NCBI RefSeq assembly: GCF_000003815.2
Contig: NC_049985.1
Coordinates: 25,240,494-25,304,493 of the forward strand
Length of the DNA: 64,000 bases
Reading direction: 5' to 3'
DNA from: Branchiostoma floridae
Taxonomy: Eukaryota > Chordata > Leptocardii > Amphioxiformes > Branchiostomatidae
Shown here: piece after piece, positions 62,101 to 64,000 of the stretch
Layout: each line of letters begins with the position of its first letter
Numbering within the stretch: position 1 is the stretch's first letter
The notes under the pieces: generated by a model
Database searches by the model: none
Told to the model about the DNA's origin: nothing
Seen by the model: only the letters and a program-made list of their open reading frames with translations
Program-made: the position numbers and the translations under genes

Positions 62101-63291
62101 GTTGAAACTTACTTGTGTTACAGCCCAGAATCTCCACCCTCATGGCGATGTGATCATACCATGACTGGACCACGAAACGCACATAACGAGCATCAACTGG
62201 GTTGTCCAGTTGGTTCTTAACAAGGCTGGTGCTGTCAACGTTACCTGGAAAAACCTGAAAGGTAGACAAATGACTTAGATGAGGGTATTTTTGCTTCCCT
62301 GTGTAGTATGGATTTATTCATGAGCCCTAGAGCTTCGTCACTACAATGATCGGATAAACTCCGTATATCTCTCCGAGACCAACAATTTTTATAGCGTCGA
62401 TCAAAACCAATGCATCAAGACTACTCCGAACTAAACGTTCAGAATCGATGTTTTTAATGTGTCTCCACATTATTTCATTGAATTCTGGAATAAAAAAAGA
62501 TATCTTGATATCTAACATACTACTTCTGAGTCAGTGTTGTTGGTGAAGGTTGTCCAACTAATCAAATCCGTGCTGTACTGGAGTTTGTATGACGTCACCC
62601 ACTCTTTGGAAGAACCAAACCGACCCTGAATGATGGTACCCATGACAGGCATTATTTTCCCTAAGTCCACCTGAAAGGCAATATTTGTTCCTCTTTAATA
62701 ATGTAGCATATATATGGAGCAAAACGAGAACGACAAGATTGAACCATCTCGACAGAAGTTAACCAGTATGCTGAAATTAGGACATATTGATAGATAATGT
62801 TGAACAGAAAATGAAATAAAAATGTTTTCAACAAGGACTTAATATGAAAGACACGATTGTTAAGTCGATTAATATTTATGCTAGCCGCGTGGGCCCGTCC
62901 CGTTACCTTCGCCGAAGCCGTGTCAGGCATTTTACCGTGACCGTGTCGGGGTCGTTTAAGACATCACGAATTCACCTGCGAGGTCTGCAAGGCACACGGA
63001 CCCAAGTCAAATTCACAGATACCGTGCTATATATCATTATCATTATGCCCACCTGCAACCACTGTCCCATTGTTTGTATCCATGCTGCCCAGCCGCCTCC
63101 ACCAGTATTCCCGTTTAACCGGCCGAAGTAAGGCGCGAGACCGGGGTCATGGACCGAGGATGCAGTAATGCTGTAATCAGGAATGGCGCCAGATTCCATC
63201 CCAAGTGGTTGTAAACAGTCTACAGTGTTGTTGTCATCAGGTGTGGGACCAGATTCCATCCCAAGTGGACAGTCTAGGGTGACTGGGTCAG
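16985..63291 (-). CDS. Polycystin-1-like protein with seven discoidin domains (5' partial, 50 exons, two frame breaks)
   Basis: Polycystin-1 proteins are large receptor-like membrane proteins that usually act with polycystin-2-type channels, often at cilia. The class is shown by a GPS followed by one TM, a PLAT domain, and then the polycystin block with its extracellular TOP domain. Exons were chosen by homology and by matching splice phase. From N to C: D1, D2, D3, CCP1, D4, CCP2, D5, D6, D7, Methyltransf_FA-like, CCP3, three cbEGF, mucin-like linker, GAIN-like, GPS, PLAT, 11 predicted TMs, tail. The first visible exon begins in phase 1, so a signal-peptide exon should lie beyond base 64000. 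Frame is broken in the D5 C exon (40066-40202) and in the TM10/11 exon (18192-18444). The gene is therefore either a recently damaged copy or has assembly errors; the rest is well preserved. Family assignment is firm; orthology to a named PKD1L gene is not. Confidence 0.9.
17510..17657 (-). CDS. End of TM11 and cytosolic tail
   Basis: A 148-nt exon, phase 0-1, reading [20 protein letters not shown] and [17 protein letters not shown]. Joining it to the previous exon at CTG|GTCAGA gives [13 protein letters not shown], a continuous final helix. Acceptor CTCCTATAG, donor G|GTAATA. Confidence 0.88.
18192..18444 (-). pseudogene. TM10-TM11 exon with a +1 frame break before the pore region
   Basis: The exon opens [20 protein letters not shown] (TM10) and continues [14 protein letters not shown], where a TAA stop follows at about 18332-18334. 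One base further, another frame continues the family sequence: [18 protein letters not shown], then [18 protein letters not shown] (TM11). The exon is 253 nt; an intact copy should be a multiple of three to suit both neighbours, so one base is extra or two are missing. No plausible micro-intron explains it. If real, the protein loses its last helix and tail. Confidence 0.85.
18868..19028 (-). CDS. TM9 exon
   Basis: A 161-nt exon, phase 1-0. Reads [20 protein letters not shown], then [19 protein letters not shown]. The FVDIS..W motif and the LRVLNFSR helix end match the fourth helix of the polycystin core. Donor CGC|GTACGT is strong. Confidence 0.9.
19195..19676 (-). CDS. Polycystin TOP domain end, TM7 and TM8
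   Basis: A 482-nt exon, phase 2-1. It contains [40 protein letters not shown] and [13 protein letters not shown], the canonical order of TOP domain motifs (W-I, the L-x-x-x-F-x-x-Y-N/H-P-x-V-x-L-F strand). TM7 follows ([19 protein letters not shown]) and TM8 ([19 protein letters not shown]). Confidence 0.93.
19847..20189. mobile_element. CACTA-like MITE (343 bp) in a polycystin intron
   Basis: Left end CACTACACGAAAAGTGTGAT; right end in reverse complement CACTGCACGAAAAGCGGGAT. The inverted repeats continue for about 65 bases (both contain GATTTACCAAT and GGTAATGGTTGC). Target duplication CAT at 19844-19846 and 20190-20192. It has the same ends as the three large elements and so is probably mobilised by the same transposase. 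It lies in the intron between exons 20226-20370 and 19195-19676. Confidence 0.8.
20226..20661 (-). CDS. Polycystin (TOP) extracellular domain, first two exons
   Basis: Exons 20661-20487 ([37 protein letters not shown]) and 20370-20226 ([35 protein letters not shown]). Phases 0-1 and 1-2 connect exactly. The FxxxxWL..L.P and the 'IGSVRLR' type motifs belong to the polycystin TOP domain between the first and second helices of the channel-like core. Confidence 0.88.
20893..20951. repeat. (CCAA)n microsatellite
   Basis: About 14 repeats of CCAA, one with a T for C, in the intron between exons 21070-21287 and 20487-20661. Confidence 0.95.
21070..21287 (-). CDS. TM6 exon
   Basis: A 218-nt exon, phase 1-0. 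Reads [17 protein letters not shown], then the hydrophobic [20 protein letters not shown], then [19 protein letters not shown]. The TM followed by an amphipathic start of the extracellular loop matches the first membrane helix of the TRP-like core shared by polycystin-1 and -2. Confidence 0.88.
21560..21710 (-). CDS. End of TM5 and following cytosolic loop
   Basis: A 151-nt exon, phase 0-1, reading [19 protein letters not shown], then [15 protein letters not shown]. It completes the hydrophobic segment started in the previous exon and continues as a basic loop. Donor G|GTACGT is strong. Confidence 0.88.
21851..22808. mobile_element. Foldback element in a polycystin intron, rich in TCTCCTAGGAGA palindromes
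   Basis: The ends are TATATGTCACAGTGGAGAT and, in reverse complement, TATATGTCACAGTAGAGAT. The arms extend inwards over most of the element: GATGCTAAGATGTAGGAAAC on the left pairs with a complement near 22607-22626, and GCAAACCTACTAACTATTAC pairs with a complement near 22455-22475. The right arm repeats a unit with CTCCTAGGAG and ATCGCCGATT several times. It fills most of the intron between exons 23108-23654 and 21560-21710. Confidence 0.65.
23108..23654 (-). CDS. Transmembrane segments 2-5 of the polycystin
   Basis: A 547-nt exon, phase 2-0. It starts with the loop containing [17 protein letters not shown], a close match to the polycystin-1 R-x-Q-R-L-x-C-C-L signature at TM2. Further hydrophobic segments: [38 protein letters not shown] and [20 protein letters not shown]. 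The segment before TM4 is proline-rich. The last one continues into the next exon. Confidence 0.92.
23860..25084 (-). CDS. PLAT domain, three exons
   Basis: Exons 25084-24824, 24476-24316 and 23949-23860. The PLAT (LH2) fold sits in the first cytosolic loop of polycystin-1 and binds lipids or partner proteins. Visible motifs: [46 protein letters not shown], then [16 protein letters not shown]. For the second exon only the donor at 24315 (GTGGGT) gives the right phase for the next exon. The better-looking GTAAAG three bases further on would break the frame. Confidence 0.88.
25301..25546 (-). CDS. GPS second half and transmembrane segment 1
   Basis: A 246-nt exon, phase 0-0. It reads [18 protein letters not shown], then [14 protein letters not shown] and the hydrophobic [19 protein letters not shown]. 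The CxC of the GPS is present and a Thr follows, but the usual His-Leu before the cleavage site is replaced by Asp-Met with one residue fewer. Cleavage may be weak or absent. The hydrophobic stretch is TM1, as expected between GPS and PLAT in polycystin-1. Confidence 0.85.
26267..26436 (-). CDS. GPS, first half
   Basis: A 170-nt exon, phase 1-0. It ends [18 protein letters not shown], giving the first two GPS cysteines and the conserved tryptophan. The upstream part is proline-rich ([12 protein letters not shown]). The donor is CAG|GTTTTA, not a strong site. The second half of the GPS is in the next exon. Confidence 0.85.
26801..27359 (-). CDS. GAIN-like beta region before the GPS
   Basis: A 559-nt exon, phase 0-1. 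It starts [20 protein letters not shown] and contains [42 protein letters not shown] and [10 protein letters not shown]. These match the order of motifs ahead of the GPS in polycystin-1-like proteins (a NPF-type start, the PTE..YD motif and a final W-x-V-G-V-K). The domain supports self-cleavage at the GPS in this family. Confidence 0.85.
27552..28785 (-). CDS. GAIN-like N-terminal region, three exons
   Basis: Exons 28785-28698 ([20 protein letters not shown]), 28137-27941 ([17 protein letters not shown], ending GKERLKSR) and 27776-27552 ([20 protein letters not shown], then [11 protein letters not shown]). Phases 0-1, 1-0, 0-0 connect correctly to both sides. The sequence is predicted helical and lies where polycystins and adhesion GPCRs have the helical half of the GAIN domain. 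Donor of the first exon (G|GTTCGC) is weak. Confidence 0.75.
28928..30017 (-). CDS. Mucin-like Ser/Thr/Pro linker, two exons
   Basis: Exons 30017-29820 (phase 1-1) and 29091-28928 (phase 1-0). The first is rich in Thr and Ser ([20 protein letters not shown], later TTAKTTTRF). The second starts with an acidic stretch (SDYMDDEV) and continues [17 protein letters not shown]. Low-complexity Ser/Thr/Pro segments like this are usually heavily O-glycosylated stalks. It separates the adhesive modules from the GAIN-like region. Confidence 0.85.
29235..29685. repeat. R1 repeat copies in the linker intron
   Basis: Two ends ATAACCTTCTTGGCGAAGGT (29316) and ATAATCTTCTTGGCGAAGGT (29656), with CATTATGCAAATGAGGTCCT between them. 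Located between the two mucin-like linker exons. Confidence 0.55.
30338..30460 (-). CDS. Calcium-binding EGF domain 3
   Basis: Phase 1-1 exon of 123 nt. Starts [18 protein letters not shown] and ends [16 protein letters not shown], with six cysteines. Donor G|GTAAGT is consensus. Directly precedes the mucin-like linker. Confidence 0.92.
30664..30786 (-). CDS. Calcium-binding EGF domain 2
   Basis: Phase 1-1 exon of 123 nt with six cysteines. Reads [20 protein letters not shown], then [15 protein letters not shown] and ends HNC. It has no ATG, so it is easily missed by ORF searches. Splice sites: acceptor GGTCCACAG, donor G|GTAGGG. Confidence 0.9.
31270..31392 (-). CDS. Calcium-binding EGF domain 1
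   Basis: Phase 1-1 exon of 123 nt. It starts DMDEC and has six cysteines: [20 protein letters not shown], then [16 protein letters not shown]. The D-x-D-E-C start plus an aromatic residue before the fourth cysteine region is the calcium-binding EGF signature. First of three tandem EGF exons of equal length. Confidence 0.92.
31562..31759 (-). CDS. Sushi/CCP domain 3
   Basis: Phase 1-1 exon of 198 nt with acceptor CTCTTCAG. Reads [38 protein letters not shown] and [13 protein letters not shown]. It links the Methyltransf_FA-type domain to the EGF repeats. Near-identical motifs in CCP1 and CCP2 point to copying of the same exon to different places in the ectodomain. Confidence 0.88.
31820..32327 (+). 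mobile_element. tRNA-derived SINE with 12-bp target duplication
   Basis: The head has RNA polymerase III box motifs: A box TGGCACGATCGGGAG and B box GGTTCAAATCC, with a loop CTTAGGC that would place a TAG (Leu) anticodon. The body follows with TGCCCTTGGGAAAGGCACTT, a type of motif common in animal SINE bodies. It is bracketed by the direct repeat AGTCCAAAATTG (31808-31819 and 32328-32339). The insertion is in the intron between the second Methyltransf_FA-like exon and CCP3, antisense to the gene. Confidence 0.85.
32526..34082 (-). CDS. Methyltransf_FA-type (farnesoic acid O-methyltransferase-like) domain, two exons
   Basis: Exons 34082-33822 and 32717-32526, both phase 1-1. The first reads [20 protein letters not shown], then [10 protein letters not shown] and [11 protein letters not shown]; the second reads [16 protein letters not shown], then [20 protein letters not shown]. 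This pattern matches the Methyltransf_FA family, a non-enzymatic-looking beta-sandwich found in many invertebrate extracellular proteins despite its name. I recognise the family from the W-I-x-W-x-x-G and GxVGYGT features; no catalytic function is implied. Confidence in the coding call is higher than in the family name. Confidence 0.75.
32760..33775. repeat. R1 repeat, long copy
   Basis: From GAGTTCCACGACCTGATAC through TATGCAAATTAGG, CTATCTACATGC, CCACTAGGGGGCCCAAACTT and TTCCGCTGCAGAAC to GCTGTTGACCTACATACAGA. It fills the intron between the two Methyltransf_FA-like exons. Confidence 0.6.
34440..34518. repeat. Nested inverted repeat (cruciform-like) in the D7-Methyltransf_FA intron
   Basis: Outer arms CTGATATTTAAGC and GCTTAAATATCAG; inner arms CTTATATGCAC and GTGCATATAAG around AAGA. 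Size suits a tiny MITE remnant. Confidence 0.5.
34703..36034 (-). CDS. Discoidin module D7 (exons A, B, C)
   Basis: Last F5/8 type C domain, next to the Methyltransf_FA-type domain. Exon A 36034-35850 ([24 protein letters not shown]), exon B 35224-35078 ([33 protein letters not shown]), exon C 34844-34703 ([25 protein letters not shown]). Lengths 185, 147 and 142 nt. Confidence 0.87.
36445..39709 (-). CDS. Discoidin module D6 (exons A, B, C)
   Basis: Sixth F5/8 type C domain. Exon A 39709-39528 ([24 protein letters not shown]), exon B 38069-37920 ([34 protein letters not shown]), exon C 36586-36445 ([25 protein letters not shown]). All splice phases are canonical for the module. The A-B intron carries a perfect RFX X-box palindrome, and the B-C intron a diverged tandem repeat at 37165-37635. 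Confidence 0.87.
37165..37635. repeat. Four diverged tandem units in the D6 B-C intron
   Basis: Units share CAGGGACAG, TTTTCATGAAGGGGGATTAT and, in two of them, CCATACACACAGA. They start near 37172, 37225, 37440 and 37568. No coding signal. Confidence 0.5.
38258..38271. promoter_or_regulatory. Perfect palindromic RFX X-box in the D6 A-B intron
   Basis: GTTGCCATGGCAAC again, between exon A (39528-39709) and exon B (37920-38069) of D6. RFX factors drive ciliary genes and polycystins commonly act in cilia, so an enhancer role is conceivable. The site may equally be a leftover of a repeat like the foldback element. Confidence 0.4.
38400..39300. repeat. R1 repeat, long copy
   Basis: Several ATTATGCAAATTAG-type motifs (38792, 39082) with the associated ATCTACATATC and GTTGACCCATTC blocks. 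In the D6 A-B intron. Confidence 0.55.
40066..41977 (-). pseudogene. Discoidin module D5 (exons A, B, C), C exon frameshifted
   Basis: Exon A 41977-41811 ([25 protein letters not shown]) and exon B 40951-40805 ([32 protein letters not shown]) are open and in phase. Exon C, 40202-40066, is 137 nt; all six sister C exons are 142 nt. The missing 5 nt lie just after the VT codons, where sisters read GTCACGAACCTACTGGAC or close to it. Downstream the correct residues ([17 protein letters not shown]) continue in another frame, and a stop follows soon in the splice-phased frame. The final conserved Cys is also lost: sisters read GC, here GYYT. I infer that this domain no longer folds; skipping the whole module would restore frame because it is phase 1-1. 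Confidence 0.85.
41540..41777 (-). mobile_element. tRNA-derived SINE copy (Met-like head)
   Basis: On the minus strand the head starts GGTTGTGTGGCGCAATCGGC and has an anticodon-like loop TTCATAA (CAT) and a B box GGTTCGAATCC. The T stem pairs poorly, so it is not a working tRNA. The body continues with GTACGCATACCTAGCTTCGG and GACGTTAGATGGAGGTCCCG, seen again at 61345-61490. Sits in the D5 A-B intron, ending 34 bases from exon A. Confidence 0.7.
43034..43228 (-). CDS. Sushi/CCP domain 2
   Basis: Phase 1-1 exon of 195 nt. It reads [20 protein letters not shown], then [19 protein letters not shown] and [12 protein letters not shown]. The acceptor follows CTCTTTAG. The donor context is AAT|GTATGA, whereas the other CCP exons end AAG|GTATG. 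Very similar to CCP1 and CCP3, so the three are recent copies of one another. Confidence 0.88.
43623..46748 (-). CDS. Discoidin module D4 (exons A, B, C)
   Basis: Fourth F5/8 type C domain. Exon A 46748-46579 ([26 protein letters not shown]), exon B 44932-44786 ([33 protein letters not shown]), exon C 43764-43623 ([22 protein letters not shown]). D4-D7 form a second subfamily with PDGSITASS in exon A. The A-B intron contains the 46300-46458 foldback element and a decayed retroelement relic. Confidence 0.87.
46300..46458. mobile_element. Near-perfect foldback MITE flanked by TTAA
   Basis: Two arms of about 77 bp pair almost completely around a loop of a few bases near GAGCTT. Ends are TGACCCGCC on the left and its complement on the right, with TTAA on both sides (296-299 and 459-462 of the 46-kb block). 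TTAA targets suggest the piggyBac type, but the family is not proven. Lies in the D4 A-B intron. Confidence 0.7.
47122..47304 (-). CDS. Sushi/CCP domain 1
   Basis: Single phase 1-1 exon for a sushi (complement control protein) module, an extracellular adhesion or recognition fold. It reads [30 protein letters not shown], then [11 protein letters not shown], giving the CCP cysteines, G-W-x-x-P-x-x-C end, and two extra cysteines shared with CCP2 and CCP3. The acceptor used by CCP2 and CCP3, just before the GFPG residues, has lost its AG here. The next AG, 9 nt inside at 47305-47306, keeps the same phase and would remove those residues. Confidence 0.85.
47440..48145. repeat. R1 repeat copy
   Basis: Contains GCTGCTAGGTGGCCCAAACC, TTGCAGTACCAAAACC and TGCTGTTGACCTACATACAA, ending ACATAATCTTCTTGGCGAT. 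Lies in the CCP1-D3 intron and abuts the A-exon relic. Confidence 0.6.
48150..48215 (-). pseudogene. Relic of a discoidin A exon after D3
   Basis: On the plus strand, GCGGTGATGTTGCCATTCCA continues ACTGGATGTGCACAGGAT. Working A exons read in the same orientation GCAGTGATGCTGCCATC, then the MESGAIP codons, then GATGTGGACAGGAT. The middle, including MESGAIPD, is deleted. The following ~400 bases match 61690-62060. Confidence 0.6.
48627..49638 (-). CDS. Discoidin module D3 (exons A, B, C)
   Basis: Third F5/8 type C domain. Exon A 49638-49454 ([23 protein letters not shown]), exon B 49097-48948 ([29 protein letters not shown]), exon C 48768-48627 ([24 protein letters not shown]). Lengths 185, 150 and 142 nt, all in the consensus phases. 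It is separated from D2 by a 9-kb intron enlarged by two transposons, and is followed in the transcript by CCP1. Confidence 0.88.
49288..49390. repeat. GC-rich intron element, D3 A-B intron
   Basis: Copy of the 62880-63020 element, with GCTAGCCGCGTGGGCCCGTT and CCGAGGCCGTGTCAGG. Slightly more diverged. Confidence 0.7.
49685..49850. repeat. GC-rich intron element, second copy near D3
   Basis: Reads AGCTAGCCACACGTGCCCGT and CCGAGGCCGCGTCAGGCAT, and ends GACCCAAGCCAAATTCACAG like the D1 copy. Lies upstream of the D3 A exon in the transcript, 37 bases from CACTA copy 2. Confidence 0.65.
51523..51906 (+). other. Unrecognised ORF kept open in CACTA copy 2 (partner of 1958-2260)
   Basis: A 127-codon frame with the same peptide as its partner over about 100 codons, here ending at TAG shortly after SSRNDNCIT. 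In copy 1 the stop is absent and the frame runs into an inverted repeat. The N-terminal 20 or so residues are Cys- and Val-rich. No known domain was recognised. Confidence 0.25.
51908..52206. repeat. Inverted-repeat unit inside CACTA copy 2
   Basis: Counterpart of 2275-2712, without a gap. Arms pair CTCCCTTGCAGTCTTCGGAAC with GTTCCAAAAACTGCAAGGGAG, and an inner arm TTGACTATGTTCTTTTGTTT pairs imperfectly with its complement near 52155-52170. It may be a nested MITE or a subterminal hairpin of the CACTA element itself. Confidence 0.6.
54092..54517 (+). pseudogene. LINE endonuclease domain fragment
   Basis: Reads [31 protein letters not shown] and LMNIYAPN, matching the AP-endonuclease family start (N-V-R/N-G-L), the catalytic Glu of the Q-E-T motif and the Y-A-P-N strand. 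The frame is lost just after VSNWFKLS. The GDMNCV.NP..DKKGG segment of the same domain continues in another frame at about 54535-54590. Confidence 0.85.
54978..55259 (+). pseudogene. LINE connector between endonuclease and reverse transcriptase
   Basis: Lysine- and glutamate-rich; ends [20 protein letters not shown], the conserved W-x-x-x-G-E-K-x-x-K-Y-F-L-x-L-E motif before the RT of L1/Tx1 elements. A stop follows, with the frame recovering as [11 protein letters not shown] further on. Confidence 0.8.
55455..55695 (-). mobile_element. Small insertion with hammerhead-like core inside the LINE
   Basis: This stretch replaces the RT fingers of the LINE. On the minus strand it reads CTGAAGA, an extra A, a perfect 6-bp stem (GAGTGA/TCACTC) and then GAAACGTCC at 55530-55568. 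CTGANGA, stem II and GAAA are the conserved parts of hammerhead ribozymes, which are known in Penelope-like retroelements. One unpaired extra base and no obvious stem I make self-cleavage doubtful. Confidence 0.4.
55699..57424 (+). pseudogene. LINE reverse transcriptase palm fragment and C-terminal region
   Basis: First piece, 55699-56031: [16 protein letters not shown], then [13 protein letters not shown] with the catalytic ADD box. Second piece, 56177-57424 (415 codons, open): [17 protein letters not shown], and near the end [19 protein letters not shown], a Cys/His motif typical of L1-type LINE C-termini. A stop and a frameshift separate the two pieces. Confidence 0.85.
57628..57660. repeat. 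Perfect 14-bp hairpin at the 3' side of the LINE
   Basis: CTATACTCTACATG pairs perfectly with its complement across a GAAAT loop. It lies just past the last coding piece of the LINE, close to a further copy of the AACCACCCTA motif. Confidence 0.6.
58020..58510. repeat. R1 repeat copy
   Basis: Contains CGGCCAGGGGGCCCAAACTT, GCTACGCTGCAGTACCGC and GGTTGACCTACATATTG, ending ATATAACCTTCTTGGCGAAGG next to the D2 C exon. Confidence 0.6.
58584..60336 (-). CDS. Discoidin module D2 (exons A, B, C)
   Basis: Second F5/8 type C domain. Exon A 60336-60152 ([19 protein letters not shown]), exon B 59822-59655 ([28 protein letters not shown]), exon C 58725-58584 ([24 protein letters not shown]). Exon B is 168 nt rather than 147-150 because of in-frame additions, mainly a 15-nt palindromic insertion that adds residues around NLLGY in a loop after the QGR motif. 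Closest sisters are D1 and D3, which share PDYSITASS in exon A and a B-C intron start reading GTATGT. Confidence 0.87.
59747..59765. repeat. Palindromic insertion inside D2 exon B
   Basis: TATAACCAAGGAGGTTATA is a palindrome around AAGGA. Compared with D3 exon B, TAACCAAGGAGGTTA (15 nt) is inserted between two TA dinucleotides, adding five codons without breaking frame. Confidence 0.6.
60028..60122. repeat. GC-rich intron element, D2 A-B intron
   Basis: Copy of the element described at 62880-63020; contains CTAGCCGCGTGGGCCCGT and CCGAGGCCGTGTCAGGCAT. CpG-rich against an AT-rich intron background. Confidence 0.7.
60365..61220. repeat. R1 repeat, long copy
   Basis: Begins AGAGTTCCACGACCTCATAC, as at 32760, then repeated TTATGCAAAT motifs, GGCTATCTACATACC and GTGCCGCTGCAGAACCATA. 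In the D2-D1 intron. Confidence 0.6.
61345..61490 (-). mobile_element. SINE body fragment, same family as 41540-41777
   Basis: Shares GGGAAGGACCCC, CACGGGGCCTCCATTAAACG and CCCTAACCGAAGCTAGGTA (plus-strand reading) with the 41.6-kb copy, but lacks the tRNA-like head. Lies in the D2-D1 intron. Confidence 0.6.
61640..61695 (-). pseudogene. Relic of a discoidin A exon after D1
   Basis: Plus-strand reading ACGACGATGCGGTGATGCTG, CCATTCCAAATGAATGTGCA, CAGGATAG. It shows the same internal deletion as the relic at 48150-48215. The homologous flank up to 62060 and the adjoining D1 C exon show that both relics descend from one duplicated segment. Confidence 0.6.
62113..63291 (-). CDS. Discoidin module D1 (exons A, B, C)
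   Basis: F5/8 type C domain, a beta-sandwich that typically binds carbohydrate or phospholipid at the cell surface. Exon A 63291-63053, exon B 62670-62521, exon C 62254-62113. A reads [13 protein letters not shown] and ends GQWLQ; B reads VMGTIIQGR then [13 protein letters not shown] reads [15 protein letters not shown] and ends ILGCNT. Phases are 1-0, 0-0 and 0-1. Exon A is 239 nt where its sisters are 167-185 nt, because an 18-codon stretch carrying Cys and PLGMESG is repeated in tandem. The acceptor at 63292 has a weak pyrimidine tract, so its start is less certain than the rest. Confidence 0.85.
62880..63020. repeat. GC-rich intron element, D1 A-B intron
   Basis: Contains CTAGCCGCGTGGGCCCGT, TTCGCCGAAGCCGTGTCAGG and GTGTCGGGGTCGTTTAAGAC. 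Very similar copies sit in the A-B introns of D2 (60028-60122) and D3 (49288-49390), plus one before the D3 A exon (49685-49850). Confidence 0.7.
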
Positions 63292-63704
63292 CTTCGGTAA
63301 GATCAACAAAAAGAGTGCAGTTTGCCTGTTTTGTTTACCATACTTGTCTATTTTCTCTTTAGGCCTAAGAATAATGTTGTGTTTCCAGTCATCCGACCGA
63401 CCCTAGCATAAACCTGCCACCTGTAGGCTTTTTTGTTGGCCACAGGAAATGGCCATAAAAGTTTCGATCTGCCATCTGTGTGACGAAATGTAAAGCAGAT
63501 TTCCTGTATTTCACATTCTACCAACAGATTACGCCTTTTAATAGTTCAAATAAGAATGTGTAGGAAACATTGCCCTTCCTTCAGTCTATTGAAACACTTG
63601 TGATTGCACAATGTATATCTGTACAATTGCAGTATGATACTTAGTTTTACATAGCTAAACTGTATTTGATAGGTCACTTCGACCGAAATCTTTAAAAAAA
63701 ACAA

Positions 63705-64000
63705 GAGTGCGGAGACCTCATACCTCCATGAAATATTCTGATTATGCAAATTACTTGCTCATCTGCATAACCTATGCCTGGTTATGCACAACTTTAACTA
63801 ACTTATACAGGTCACAATGTTTACCATCAAATCAATTACTACTTGTGCTGACACTTTCACAGTAATTATGCAAATTAGGACGTAATTTGCATTATTGATA
63901 TCTGCTAATCTTCCACCTGCCACAAACTACATATGTTACATGTATTTAAGTCTTATAATGGAAAACACTGTAAATTTAGATTTCCACATTAATTATTCAA
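63705..64000. repeat. R1 repeat, runs off the right edge
   Basis: Contains GAGTGCGGAGACCTCATACC, GATTATGCAAATTAC and AATTATGCAAATTAGGACGT. Orientation is the same as the other R1 copies. Confidence 0.5.

Noticed and set aside
1-64000. CRISPR arrays, operons, prophage or bacterial genes
   Set aside because: The window is intron-rich metazoan DNA; repeats found are transposon-derived and unevenly spaced.

Overview
This window looks like metazoan, probably amphioxus (Branchiostoma-like), nuclear DNA: one very large intron-rich gene, GT-AG introns, no operons, three N-gaps (2548-2647, 4538-4685, 7371-7580) and many nested transposons. The species call is an inference from the gene architecture and the repeats, not something I could search.

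The main gene is on the minus strand and covers about 16985-63291. I reconstructed 50 exons (about 9.6 kb of coding sequence, about 3,190 codons) whose splice phases all agree, except at two internal frame breaks. The 5' end lies beyond the right edge. It encodes a polycystin-1-family protein with an unusual ectodomain: seven F5/8 type C (discoidin) domains with two sushi/CCP domains placed among them, a Methyltransf_FA-type domain, a third CCP, three calcium-binding EGF domains, a mucin-like Ser/Thr/Pro linker, a GAIN-like region and a GPS. The usual polycystin-1 membrane part follows: TM1, PLAT, TM2-5, TM6, the polycystin (TOP) extracellular domain, TM7-11 and a short coiled-coil tail. I saw no PKD repeats, leucine-rich repeats or C-type lectin domain. 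The discoidin domains are each made of three exons, called A, B and C here (splice phases 1-0, 0-0, 0-1), so each whole module is phase 1-1 and can be duplicated or skipped without changing frame.

Layout, left to right: 281-5543, CACTA-like transposon copy 1; 5547-7001, intergenic repeat remnants; 7005-14446, a larger CACTA-like element holding a LINE fragment, a 3.2-kb foldback transposon and a MITE; 14450-16984, gene-poor sequence; 16985-26436, GPS, PLAT and membrane exons; 26801-34082, GAIN-like region, linker, EGF, CCP and Methyltransf_FA exons; 34703-49638, discoidin modules D7 back to D3 with CCP1 and CCP2; 49887-57640, one greatly enlarged intron holding CACTA copy 2 and a dead L1/Tx1-type LINE; 58584-63291, modules D2 and D1.

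The most unusual points are the discoidin-rich polycystin itself, two frame breaks in it (a 5-nt deletion in module D5 and a +1 break before the pore region), paralogous intron sequences that record how the modules were duplicated, relics of lost discoidin exons, four CACTA-like elements that all have CACTG/CACTA ends and 3-bp target duplications, a recurrent short palindrome (CAAGGAGGTT/AACCTCCTTG) that has inserted even into coding sequence, and perfect RFX X-box palindromes in both a transposon and an intron of this presumably ciliary gene.
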